This document shows, in pieces, positions 10,502 through 19,758 of a stretch of DNA of 64,000 bases (positions are counted from its first letter, which is position 1; every line of letters starts with the position of its first letter). The translations under genes were made by a program, and so were the position numbers. Source of the stretch: Didymella arachidicola. Lineage: Eukaryota > Ascomycota > Dothideomycetes > Pleosporales > Didymellaceae. The stretch is from positions 1,612,001-1,676,000 of the forward strand of contig CM049996.1 in assembly GCA_016630955.3 (NCBI GenBank), given 5' to 3'. Below the pieces are notes generated by a model. That model was not told where the DNA came from, did not search any database, and saw only the letters and a program-made list of their open reading frames with translations.

Positions 10502-12449
10502 TCAGTCATCGAATCCCTGGAACTCATCCTCCTCCTCGGCAGCTTCTGTCTGCTTGACCTTCTTCCGCATTTGCGATATCATTTTGTCGAGCTCCTCTTC
10601 CTTCTGGCGTTCTTCGTCTGTCAATTTAGACTTGCGCTCCTGCTCCCGCTTTGCCACCTTCTTCTCGCGCCTGAGCTCTTTTGTGGTCTTCTGATCCTTC
10701 TGGTTCGTCCAGGCCTTTGCAATCTTATTCTCCTTGACGAACTTCTTGCCCGTGTTGCCTTGAGCTGCAGCCTCTGCCATCTCCGTCTGACGCTGCTGCT
10801 CGCGCACCTTGTCCTTATACACAAACGCATCGAAGTCGATCGTCACGCCGAGAGACTTGTCACCCTCCCACTTCTTCGTTTCTGGCATACGCGGGAGCCG
10901 AAGCAGTCCCCAGGCAGTCCCGAGCTCGGCCCAATCCAACCCTTCAACACGGAAGATTGAGCTCGCGGTGTGTTTACTGTAAGCACGGACCCAGGATACA
11001 AAGCCACGCTGAGCCTTATCGTAGATGGCTCGATCGGACTTAGCAGCCTTCCTGATGGTATTTGTGACGTGATCAATATCCTCTGGGTTGACAGAGATGC
11101 TTGGTGTTGTAAGCGGAGTCACAGGGGTCTGTCGTACCCGCAGGAATTCAACGTAATCTTCTTCCAAACCAGGTGTGAGAAACGTGACGGCGAGACCTTT
11201 GCGCCCTGCTCGACCAGCGCGTCCGCATCGATGGATGAATGCCTTCGGGTCGCTTGGGGGGTCCAACTGTAGGACAAGGTCGACTGAAGGGATGTCGAGA
11301 CCTCGGGCCGCCACATCAGTGGTCAGCAAGATGGAAGGCGTGACACTGTCCACGAATTTGGCAAAATTCTTCCGCCTTACCTTGTCCGGGTGCTTGCCGT
11401 GCAGCGGGATGATCGTGTGGCCCTTGAGTACTTCTGGAAGAACGTGCTGGAAATAGTCCACAGCGAAGCATGTCGCAAGGTAGAAGATTGTCTTCTGGGG
11501 TTGTGGTTGCACCTTGGCTAGTATCTGTTTAATGGCTGGTATTTTGTGTGATGGTGGCACTACAAGATACGCCATTTGTAGACTTGCAGGTGTGCGTTTG
11601 TCCACAATTTCACCGTTCTCGGCTGCTCTTGCTTTGACTTTGACCGCGATACGGACCGGGTTGCGCAGACCAACACGGATGAGTTGATCAACAGCTTCAC
11701 TGACGCTGGCACTAAACAGACCCGTCCGCCTCTGTTTTGGTAAACGGGAGAGGATCTTCTGCAGGTCATCTTTGAACCCAAGGTCGAGCAATCGGTCGGC
11801 TTCGTCCATGACAAGGGCGTCGAAAGAAGATGAACAATGAACATGACGAGACGACAGTAGCTCTAGTAGGCGTCCAGGAGTACCGATAAGTACGTTCGTT
11901 TGTTTCTTGAGGAATGCACTGAGATCTTGAGCTGGCGTAACCGAGCCCCCGAGCAGTAGTTGAGGGATAACTTTGAGCGTACCAGCTGGGAACGTTGGTT
12001 TTGGTGGCGCATCTGCATCTTCCATATCGCTGTCTTCGTCCTCTGGTTCAAGTGCTGCAGCTGAAGGACCATGGAACTTCAGCAGAGAACATAACACCGT
12101 ATGGATTTGTGTTGCCAGCTCTCTCGTTGGCGAGATGATGATAGCACCCACGTGATGCTTCTTGATGGGCGCATCTAATCGGAGTAATCGTTCCACAATG
12201 GGAATGAGAAAGCTTCACTGGGTCAGCATAGCGACTGTAGACATCTACAAGTACATACGCAAGCGTCTTCCCGCTTCCCGTGACCGCTTCGACGACCACG
12301 TCAGAGTTCTTCATGAACATAGGAATGGCAGCATGCTGAACTGGCGTGGTCTTCACGAAGCCCATGGCGTCGACAGCCTCGAGAAGCCATTCTGAAAGTG
12401 CAGGCGTCAGCGCGCCGAAAGACCGGTCGAACTTTGTCTGGGGCGCCAT
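10502..12449 (-). CDS. SPB4: DEAD-box ATP-dependent RNA helicase, SPB4/DDX55 type
   Basis: Two exons, 12259-12449 and 10502-12212, with a 46-nt intron (GTATGT to GAAG) between; 633 residues. All helicase motifs are present: Walker A AVTGSGKT at 55-62, PTREL at 92-96, GTPGRL, DEAD at 200-203, SAS at 231-233 (most relatives have SAT), TTDVAARGLD, and HRCGRAGRAG at 391-400. An acidic insert (EPEDEDSDMEDAD) follows motif Ia. The C-terminus has the extension after the helicase core and a Lys/Glu-rich tail typical of Spb4. In yeast, Spb4 is an essential nucleolar helicase for 60S ribosomal subunit assembly. KTIFYLATCFAVDYFQ and the overall length favour Spb4 over other DEAD-box paralogues. Divergent from the DGK1-type gene. 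Confidence 0.9.
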
Positions 12450-13206
12450 GTCCAGAATGCGTGCGGCGCAAGTTGTTGTGGTTGCGCTTGGAAGCAGGAT
12501 AACTTTTTAGCCCAGCTCCAAAAAGTTGGGTCATCCTGGCAGTGTGGCGTTGTGGCGCGCCGCGCCACATCCTGATCAAACTGCGGTAGCCAAACACGTG
12601 ACCTCCCTATGGCCTTCCACCATTCGCTGCGAGTGGATGGACAAGCTTAAAGAATTGCCCGAAGGCTCATAGGAACTTGCACGGAAACACCTTGGATTGA
12701 GCGTACGAGTGAGACCTGTTTGTGATGTACCCTGGCACTATGAGTGGAGCCTGTTCATATGCAAGCTGATCTCATCGGCGACACTACTGACCAGCGCATA
12801 CACGCGACAAGATCACAGCGCTGCTAAATTTCCTGGCTACGCAGCGAGATTACTAGGCGTCACCGGTGCCACAACGTCTCCCTTTTCAGTCACATTTCGA
12901 AGCTGGCTTTTGTCGGCCATCTAAATTGTGGCATCTCCTGCTTCTTCAGATGCTGCGCGTTATACGGACGAACTCGCGTCCGCCCTGGCCTTGTTGATTA
13001 CGTCTGACGCCAATGTCGAAGCCACCACGTCCGCAGTCCTAAACGGCGCTCACACCACATATACTCAGCCTCGCGATCGTGTGGATCACGATCGCCATCC
13101 ATTACTTGTTGACGTCGCTTCATCTGGTGCGAGGACCCGCTCCAGCATATCCGGTCTCATCCGCGTCCCCCCACTGCCATACTTCACCACTTGCTTTCGC
13201 TCAGCA
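12450..13206. promoter_or_regulatory. Shared divergent upstream region of SPB4-type and DGK1-type genes
   Basis: 757 bp separate the two start codons. Both promoters must lie here. The frame that opens at 12928 upstream of the kinase start was judged leader or chance sequence. No defined motif was identified. Confidence 0.5.
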
Positions 13207-14414
13207 ATGGCTTCTTCGAGGCAATACCAAATACCTCACACACCGCGCGTCATTTCGCCATCTCCTACTCCATCGGAGGCTGGCAGCGGCAAAGATGGCT
13301 ATTTCCCGCCCGTGACGCGTGCCTCAGCGCGCAAGAACAAGTTGCAGTCACCCCCACCTATCGAAGAAGACTCGTCTGGCTCAGACCCAGAGAAGCGCGC
13401 CCGAACTCGAAGTCGTGACCCTACACTGGAAAGCAACATGGGGCGAAGGAGAGTCAGTGGGTTGACTACCAGAAGGCAGCAGAATGGAGACGTCAAGACA
13501 GACCTCGCTGTGCCAAACGGCACAAGCAACGGGCATCTGTCTCCAGCAGCTGCAAACAAGAACTACTGGCGGGAAATGAGTCGAAGTCCGAGCCCACTTG
13601 GCCTGATCCCAATCCACCAAGAGTGGCGCTCATTCGTACGTTCATGACTATCATGAATCCTTAAAGTAGACTCTGACATCACCAGATTCACCGTCACGAA
13701 ATACCCCGCAAGATCCTCCACGTCTCGATCGGCTTTGTAACCATATATCTCTACTGCTCTGGTCGCCAGATGTCGCAAATTCACCCTGTCCTACTCGGCA
13801 TGCTCATCCCCATCGCCATCACGGACGTTATTCGACACCGCTACTGGCAGGTCAATCGCTTCTACATTCGGTGCCTTGGTGCACTCATGCGCGAGTCTGA
13901 GGTGGATGGCTACAATGGGGTGATTTCATACCTGCTCGGCGCATGGATCGTCATGCGCTTCTGCTCCAAAGATGTGGGTGTCATGAGCATCTTGCTACTA
14001 AGCTGGTGCGACACTGCCGCATCGACTTTTGGCCGCCTTTGGGGACATCTGACACCCAAGGTCAGGAAGGGCAAGAGTCTGGCAGGCACAATCGCTGCGT
14101 GCGTCATGGGCATCATTACAGCCGTCATGTTCTGGGGCTGGCTCGGGCCGCTATACCCTGGATTGAACCAGGGCGACAATTCTTTCGCTTACCAGGACGT
14201 CTTGACCTTGCCGACTCAACTTCAGCAAATCCTGGGACTCTCTGCCGCTCAGAGCTCGATCACTGGTTACCTGGCGCTCGGCGTCATGTCTCTTGTGACA
14301 GGCATTGTCGCAAGTGCCAGTGAAGCGATCGACTTGTTTGGCTGGGACGATAACCTTACAATTCCTGCCTTGTGTGGAGCTGGACTGTGGAGCTTCCTCC
14401 GCACTTTTGGCTGA
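13207..14414 (+). CDS. DGK1: CTP-dependent diacylglycerol kinase, DGK1 type
   Basis: Two exons, 13207-13635 and 13686-14414, with a 50-nt intron (GTACGT to CCAG); 385 residues. The first 140 residues are Ser/Pro/Arg-rich and look disordered (multiple SP sites, possible phosphorylation region). The second part starts with HRHEIPRKILHVSIGF and continues through several hydrophobic membrane segments with DVIRHRYW, SWCDTAASTFGRLWG, KGKSLAGTIAA and SEAIDLFGWDDNLTIP, which are landmarks of the CTP-transferase-like family that includes yeast Dgk1. That enzyme phosphorylates diacylglycerol with CTP in the ER or nuclear membrane to make phosphatidate. An in-frame ATG at 12928 would add 93 residues; 13207 is preferred because translation then begins at MASSRQYQIP directly ahead of the Ser/Pro-rich segment. 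Confidence 0.85.
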
Positions 14415-15682
14415 ATGGACAGTCAAGAGATTTATCAACTTGTCTAATGTCTATACCTCTCTTTTCTCTTAGTACGTTGGCACACGAATACCCTATAGGC
14501 GGGCGGACTGGCGTCGCTGCATCTCTCTCATGACGGCGTTTTTGGTACAGGGCATTTGAATGTATGATATACCACATGGCGGCTTGAATCTAGAACGACC
14601 AATCTCTCTGAATGCTATACGCGTTAGTTTGTCAGACAACATGCTCAATTTTGCTGACCATCTATATTGAGAGTTTGCATTTCCTACAATCGTGACTATT
14701 GAAGTCTGCAGTTGCTGTGATGGCGTATCAACATAGTTTGGATTGCCTACTTGAGCGAGAATGCCAGGACACACAGCGGCCGCGGAGGTTCCCGCATCGG
14801 TCACCGTGTATGTCAACAACCCCTTGTGTGATTTGATGCAGATTAGGTCAGTCACTAACATCTGTTGGTATGGTGCCGACGGTCTAAAGTCTGGGCACGT
14901 TCATGCCCACGTTTGAACCTGGCAGCCACAGCTCTTCCTGATAAGAACAACGACACACTGTCGCTGCTCAATGAATCAAACAGCGAACTAGCGACAATAC
15001 GGAGATGCATTTTCGGCCATTAAATTCATCCAATGGCTCGATCTACAGTTCTCTAACTCTCTAGACAATGTTCACCAAGAGACTGATTGCGGAAATAGAG
15101 AACGCCCGCGAACATGAACGGTGAGAGACGCCGGGAAGCTACTGCTGACTGTGAATGCATGATGTGGGCTTAGAAATGCATCCGTTAACTGATGGTTTAC
15201 AGACACCCACAAATGCCGACGAAAGGGTCCTGCAGCCGTTGCATTTACATCTTTCCAGCGCGAGCTGTCAAGACCAGCAGAGTAGTTGCGAGGACGGTGC
15301 CTGCAAAGGAACGCATCCTGAGAACCTTGAATATTTCCACTTGTAAACGACAGCAACTGGAGCCTCTGCTACGATATTTCTCCACCGGGTTCCCAACCGT
15401 GTCTATCACACTAGATTATATGAACTTCATGTAAATTCCACGGTCTTGGTAGAACGCAAACATGAGTAGAAGGCTTCTGATTGCTAAATAGCGCGCAAGC
15501 TTAAAAGTGGAATTGCTGCAGGCATTGCAGGGTGTGAGGGAAGGTATCCTCCTTCCTTAACCAGCCTTCTAGTGCTTACAGTGCCTTAGACAGTAACCTC
15601 AATTTTTGCGCTTAGGTGGTCGATTACGTTCTCAGGGGACGGAATTTGCAGTGCTTCAGAGCGTGCAGATTCGGTCTATCGT
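14415..15682. other. Intergenic, no gene recognised
   Basis: About 1.3 kb. A minus-strand frame of 122 codons at 14493-14861 has no recognisable feature. Splice-like acceptors (CTTAG at 15611-15615, CTCAG at 15631-15635) just before the next frame hint that the following hypothetical gene may have an upstream exon. Confidence 0.4.
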
Positions 15683-16087
15683 ATGATTGCTCAGACCTGC
15701 ACTATGCTCAAGTACAGGAACCACCCTCACTGGCGCACTTTCTTGGCTCTTGCAAACATGTCAGAGGCGGGACTTGTAGAGAGGAGCATTGCTTCGAACT
15801 TGGTCTATCTAGCTCTCGCAAAGTTGGTGGATAATGGTAAGAAGGAGAATGTGTCTGTCAATCTCAAAATCGGCGGCACGACGAAGGCCACTGGCTTTTG
15901 GGGGTATATGATCAAGCAGCTTCAGGACTTTGATGGAAATGCCGTCTCGGAAGTCGAGGCTTATGAGCTCGAGTGCGAAGTCCAAATTGAGGAACATTCC
16001 GAAGTCGAGGGACTTACCGAGGTGTCAGATGAGGAGGATGAGGAAGAGGATGGTGTGGCTGGCGGGTTTGACGGATTTGGCAGTTAG
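15683..16087 (+). CDS. Hypothetical protein with acidic tail, possibly partial
   Basis: A 134-residue frame that I do not recognise. Residues 1-90 read like a folded helical domain (WRTFLALANMSEAGLVERSI, then KLVDNGKKENVSVNLKIGG). The last 40 residues are strongly acidic (EVSDEEDEEEDG). The frame stays open upstream of the first ATG, and acceptor-like AG sites lie at 15615 and 15635, so the real gene may have an earlier exon. There is no signal peptide or membrane segment. It could be a remnant of a larger gene. Confidence that it is coding is modest. Confidence 0.35.
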   Translation: MIAQTCTMLKYRNHPHWRTFLALANMSEAGLVERSIASNLVYLALAKLVDNGKKENVSVNLKIGGTTKATGFWGYMIKQLQDFDGNAVSEVEAYELECEVQIEEHSEVEGLTEVSDEEDEEEDGVAGGFDGFGS

Positions 16088-16595
16088 ACGGGAAGGTTGA
16101 TGGTGGAGTAGAGATCGAGGTGACACAGTGTTGTTTGCAAATTGCACAATGCGGGCACTCCAGCTGCTCGACATGGCGCTGGAGGGGATGAGGATTCTGG
16201 ATTGGCGCAGTAATCGCGACCACGATGCCATTGAGTTTGTTTGGTCAGTCGTCTCTTCACACGCGCTTTCGGTAGATACCTAAGTAGATGGGGATTACCT
16301 TGCACGAAGACCAAAAGCATCTTGCAACATCACTGTTTCTATTGGGCTTTCCTGACTGTGTCTAGTTGCGCAAAACCGAAGAGCCATCATCCCAGCATTA
16401 TTTATCGTTGCTGAGAAGAACTTGCGGCTGTAGGCTGCGACCGCAGCTAAAGGAAGAACACGAAAGAGTGCAGGAAGTTATACACATAGTTGAGTTGAGT
16501 TGGGACGTTAGCATATTTCTGTGTTGCACCTAAGGTGTGGTGAGTCAGGGTGCTGAGGTTCCACCCGCCTTGACTCAAATATATAAAAATATATA
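16088..16595. other. Intergenic, no gene recognised
   Basis: About 0.5 kb between the hypothetical frame and the family B transposon. The final part is AT-rich (ATATATAAAAATATATAACG at 16579-16598), a likely attractive TA-rich insertion site. Confidence 0.5.
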
Positions 16596-16664
16596 ACGTG
16601 TTTCCCCACCGAGCCGCCCACCCCCACCGAGTCGCCCGCCCTCACCAAAATCGCGACTATTACA
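16596..16664 (+). repeat. Left terminal inverted repeat, family B
   Basis: 69 bp starting ACGTGTTTCCCC, containing two related C-rich units CCACCGAGCCGCCC and CCACCGAGTCGCCC. These could be paired transposase-binding sites. It is the reverse complement of 18375-18443. Confidence 0.95.
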
Positions 16665-16715
16665 CGATTATTACGCTCGACCACAACGCTGCATAAATAC
16701 AGTATCAATCTCAAA

Positions 16716-18362
16716 TTAATCCTTAGAAGCGTCGCTATCGACTGAATCTACTATTTCTGCAGTGCAGGTGCGCGCGTTGTGGCCAGTCTTGCCACAACGC
16801 CCGCAGTGCCTCTCTTTGCGCACCCTCTTCGCTGGCGGTTCTGCTGCCTCCTGGCCGCCACCGTCCTTCTCAGCTATCAAATCCTGTACGTCACCCACTG
16901 TAAGACTCTCCTCTGTCCGAATATACTTTCTCTTGCGACTGCGCTGCTCTGTTAAGGCGTCAATTGACTTCCGAAGCCCTGCCAGTTCCCTAGCTTGTAA
17001 TAGTGAATTGTGGCCTATTACAGCCATGCCTTTTGTGAGCGAGTCAACTGCTTGCAGAAGAGGAGAGATAGGAGACTCTCTGTGCCTTTGTATGCGCTCA
17101 CGAACTAGCGTAGACTGCGCCTCCATCTCTTTTATTGTGGCTGGCGTTTTGGACTCCCAAGGGGTGTCCTCTGGTAGTGGAGGTGTTGGTGTACGAAGCA
17201 CCACATCAAGCTTTGATAACACCCGCTCTGGGTCGTGAGGTACTAAACCAGCGCCTCTAAAGCTTGCTAGGATATTTTCCTTTGTAATTGCCTTGTTAAA
17301 AGCAATGTGAAAGGCTGGTAGAAAGGTCTCTTTCTTAACTTGAGTGACAGAGTACCTTGCCCAGCTGTCGATCTCAGCGTAGTACGCCCGCTTCAAGGGG
17401 GCAAAACAGCCCACGTCAAGCGGCTGTAATAGGTGCGACGAGTGTGGGGGCATACACAGGGTGATAATCTTGTGTTCTGCGCAATATTGGTGAAATGCAG
17501 CAGAGCTGTGGCTCTCATGGCCGTCCACAATTAGTAGACGGTACACACCCACAGTACGCTCCTTTGTATGCGCGTCAAAGTGCTTCAGCCACTTTAGACC
17601 AAGCTCATTTGTTGTCCAGCCGTTAGAGCTAGTCTCAATTACCCAGTCGCGAGGCAGGCCTGGGTACCAGCTTGATATAAGGACCTTACCACCAAAGATA
17701 ATGAAGGGTGGGATAGCCCAGCCAGCAGCGCAGATGCCCTGGATGATTGTGACCCAGTCACGGTTGCCTGGCTGTATCTTCTTTGGATTGGTTCGCTTCT
17801 CAGAGCCTGTAAAGACCATCTGAGCGTTAATTATGCCCATCATGAACCCAGACTCATCAAAGTTATGTGTGTCTTCAGCAAGGATGCCGTACTTCTCCTT
17901 TGTTGTCCTTACTAGCTCGAACCAGGGCGTTATAACGCGTGGGTCTTCGTTTAGGGCTCGCTGACGATCGTATGGACGGCTGCGTCGAAGCTTGACTTCC
18001 TTGGTACGCGTTCTGAACCTGTCTACCCAGTGCTTGCCAACAGGTCCTTCACCGCGCGCAGCAAGGAGATCATTCGCCATTTCTTCCACCATAGCCCTTG
18101 TAGCGCCTATTCCTCGTGCGTCTAGGTCAAGTATACGCGCGACTATTACATCCTCCTCTAGCTTTTTTAGCTTCTTCGAGTTAGGCTCAGTATCGCGTCG
18201 TGAAGGCTTTCCAGCGCGTCGGTCTCTTAGCGTTGTTCGGGGGACAGCAAAGGCCCTAGACGCGTGCCTAGTACTGTCGGGTTCAGCGGCTTTTGTAGCC
18301 TGGATAGCAAGGTATAGTGTACCTTCGTTATAGGTCGATTGCGCGTCGCGTTGTGGCGGCAT
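16716..18362 (-). CDS. Fot1/pogo-type transposase with C-terminal zinc knuckle, family B
   Basis: An intact 548-residue frame. The N-terminus has a psq-like helix-turn-helix (HASRAFAVPRTTLRDRRAG, about 33-51) and a Tc5/CENP-B-type domain (GKHWVDRFRTRT). The DDE_1 catalytic residues are Asp169 (FDESGF), Asp280 (IVDGHESH) and Asp316 (LQPLDVGCF), with 35 residues between the last two. Near the C-terminus a CCHC zinc knuckle is visible: C520-x2-C523-x4-H528-x4-C533. Zinc knuckles bind nucleic acid, so it may help target or strand recognition; that role is inferred. The gene is unspliced and undamaged. It is clearly related to the family C transposase at 55372 (same spacing of key residues and the same knuckle) but has different terminal repeats. 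Confidence 0.93.
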   Translation of the reverse strand: MPPQRDAQSTYNEGTLYLAIQATKAAEPDSTRHASRAFAVPRTTLRDRRAGKPSRRDTEPNSKKLKKLEEDVIVARILDLDARGIGATRAMVEEMANDLLAARGEGPVGKHWVDRFRTRTKEVKLRRSRPYDRQRALNEDPRVITPWFELVRTTKEKYGILAEDTHNFDESGFMMGIINAQMVFTGSEKRTNPKKIQPGNRDWVTIIQGICAAGWAIPPFIIFGGKVLISSWYPGLPRDWVIETSSNGWTTNELGLKWLKHFDAHTKERTVGVYRLLIVDGHESHSSAAFHQYCAEHKIITLCMPPHSSHLLQPLDVGCFAPLKRAYYAEIDSWARYSVTQVKKETFLPAFHIAFNKAITKENILASFRGAGLVPHDPERVLSKLDVVLRTPTPPLPEDTPWESKTPATIKEMEAQSTLVRERIQRHRESPISPLLQAVDSLTKGMAVIGHNSLLQARELAGLRKSIDALTEQRSRKRKYIRTEESLTVGDVQDLIAEKDGGGQEAAEPPAKRVRKERHCGRCGKTGHNARTCTAEIVDSVDSDASKD

Positions 18363-18374
18363 AGTAATAGTTGT

Positions 18375-18443
18375 TGTAATAGTCGCGATTTTGGTGAGGG
18401 CGGGCGACTCGGTGGGGGTGGGCGGCTCGGTGGGGAAACACGT
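18375..18443 (-). repeat. Right terminal inverted repeat, family B
   Basis: Reverse complement of 16596-16664 with no mismatch seen over 69 bp. Followed by TA and then, 37 bp later, by the tRNA gene. Confidence 0.95.
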
Positions 18444-18500
18444 TATTTATCATTATTTGAAAGGATTCTATCATTTAAGCGGCCTCATGGTCTAGTGGTA

Positions 18501-18552
18501 GTGAGTAATTACCTATGTAATGAAATTCGGCCTCAAGCTAACAGCTCTCCAG
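18501..18552 (+). other. 52-nt GT-AG intron-like insertion in the tRNA D-loop
   Basis: Starts GTGAGT and ends CCAG, with GCTAAC at 18537-18542 placing the likely branch A about 11 nt from the 3' end. Length and signals equal those of protein-gene introns in this window. It also contains CGGCCTCA (18528-18535), a copy of the tRNA 5' end plus one flanking base. AGTGA occurs at both edges (18500-18504, 18551-18555), which may be a splice-site coincidence or an insertion footprint. Confidence 0.75.
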
Positions 18553-18568
18553 TGATTCCTGCTTTGGG

Positions 18569-18582
18569 CACAATCTCCAATT
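18569..18582 (+). other. Canonical tRNA intron at position 37/38
   Basis: 14 nt directly after G37 of the anticodon loop, the normal site cut by the eukaryotic tRNA splicing endonuclease. Removal leaves the seven-base loop TTTGGGT. Confidence 0.75.
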
Positions 18583-18621
18583 TGCAGGAGGCCCCGCGTT
18601 CGAATCGCGGTGGGGCCCCGC

Positions 18622-18626
18622 TTTTT
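18622..18626 (+). terminator. RNA polymerase III terminator
   Basis: Run of five T on the sense strand, three bases after the end of the mature tRNA. Confidence 0.75.
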
Positions 18627-19398
18627 GCCCTTTTGTCAGGACCCTTGTAGCAAGGCGTAATTGCCATGTTTTATGGAGGTAATGCGATCTCTAGCCACAC
18701 TTAATGCTCAATCTTCCTTTAGCAGGCATACTTAGCAGCTCATAGTGGTCAAACTAAATGTCGCTCCTGCCGCTTTGACATCTCAGCTGCGCACCTCAGC
18801 AGACGCAGCCTGTGTCAAACCTCCCACAACACGCTAGATAACTCTCTTTGGAGCTCTGTCTGTGATCATGTCACTCGCACGCAGATCAATCATCAAAAGC
18901 TCTTCCCCGCGTGACGCACACTGTATCAACAACACCCAGGCTCCTAGGAGGCCATGCACGTCTTTTCGACGCGTTAGAATTCTTAATGATCGAGTCTCGA
19001 TCAAGCAGATAACTTTTAGAGGTAGTCAGTGCACCTCGGGGAGCGTTTCGTGGTCTTTTAGGTATTATGGTGACTACAATGAGCCGACTGAGGTAACGAG
19101 GCCATTGAATACCTTCTTGGCTACTTGACCATTGACGAAGATGTACATTAGCTCTAGCTTCATGTTCTGTATGCTCTGTGCGGTGTATGTTAGAAGTCAT
19201 TCTGCATTGTGAAAGTTTGGAGAAATTGTGCAGCATTCTACAAAGTGGTGCAATAGGAACGTAGTATGCTCACTCGAAAATGTATATGCTGAGTATGTGT
19301 GAAGGAGTCTGCTACAGTAATAGCTGGCCCTTCTTCCTTGTATTCCAAGGTTCCATGCACATGAGAAATTTATTTCCTGCAGTGTGTGTAAGAGAGAA
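18627..19398. other. Intergenic, no gene recognised
   Basis: About 0.8 kb after the tRNA terminator. Short frames on both strands at 18862-19236 have no recognisable content. Confidence 0.5.
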
Positions 19399-19758
19399 TT
19401 AGAACGTGCTGCGCAGAGCCTTCTGGATGGAATGTTGGTTGTTCAGGATCTCCAGTAATGGTCCTTCGAAGACAATCCTGGCTTTTTCGAATGTTGCTTG
19501 GTGAATAGCTGGAAATTTTGCTACTGTGACCCCTAGTCTCTCTTCTCCATCAATCTTGTTCGCGCCTAGTATGAGCTGAATGGCGATATCTCCTGATACA
19601 AAGTTCCCATGTAACGGGAATATGATAGTAACTTCTTTGATGCAGCAAACGGTGATGTGATCATGGTCAGTGACTGTTGAGGCCAGGATGGCGCCAATCT
19701 CTTGTGTCTCCCGTGCACGAAGCTGTTCTTCAGCTCGTTTCAATGCTTGCTCGTCCAT
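19399..19758 (-). CDS. Hypothetical protein
   Basis: A 119-residue frame from the ATG at 19758 (an earlier in-frame ATG at 19851 would add 31 residues). It starts with an amphipathic helical stretch (QALKRAEEQLRARETQEIG), then alternates hydrophobic and charged segments like a small folded domain (CCIKEVTIIFPLHGNFVSGDIAIQLILG). I do not recognise the family. No signal peptide or membrane helix is clear. Composition looks more protein-like than the neighbouring chance frames, but there is no other support. Confidence 0.4.
   Translation of the reverse strand: MDEQALKRAEEQLRARETQEIGAILASTVTDHDHITVCCIKEVTIIFPLHGNFVSGDIAIQLILGANKIDGEERLGVTVAKFPAIHQATFEKARIVFEGPLLEILNNQHSIQKALRSTF

Larger units (their letters stand above)
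16596..18443 (-). mobile_element. Complete Fot1/pogo-type transposon, family B copy 1
   Basis: The element is 1848 bp, with 69-bp terminal inverted repeats that match perfectly by eye (16596-16664 and 18375-18443). It is flanked by TA at 16594-16595 and 18444-18445. It carries one uninterrupted transposase gene on the minus strand. Perfect ends, an intact frame and an identical second copy at 63767 point to recent mobility. The right end lies 37 bp from the tRNA-Pro gene. Confidence 0.95.
18481..18618 (+). tRNA. tRNA-Pro (anticodon UGG) with two introns, one in the D-loop
   Basis: Acceptor strands GGCCTCA (18481-18487) and TGGGGCC (18611-18617) pair over all seven positions with one G-U; C18618 is the discriminator. 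The A box TGGTCTAGTGG is at 18488-18498. The T arm is CCGCG-TTCGAAT-CGCGG at 18594-18610 and includes the B box. The anticodon stem CCTGC (18558-18562) pairs with GCAGG (18584-18588), and the loop starts TTTGGG, giving anticodon TGG. A 14-nt intron at the usual 37/38 site (18569-18582) leaves loop TTTGGGT. Between A18500 and T18553 lie 52 extra nucleotides. Removing exactly 18501-18552 gives GGTCTAGTGGTATGATT, the usual eukaryotic tRNA-Pro D arm, and a 72-nt mature tRNA. A standard scanner may miss or mis-score the gene. A disabled pseudogene is the main alternative. Confidence 0.85.

Noticed and set aside
18529..18618. Alternative tRNA start at the second GGCCTCA
   Set aside because: There is no A box or D stem between it and the anticodon arm; the start at 18481 gives both.
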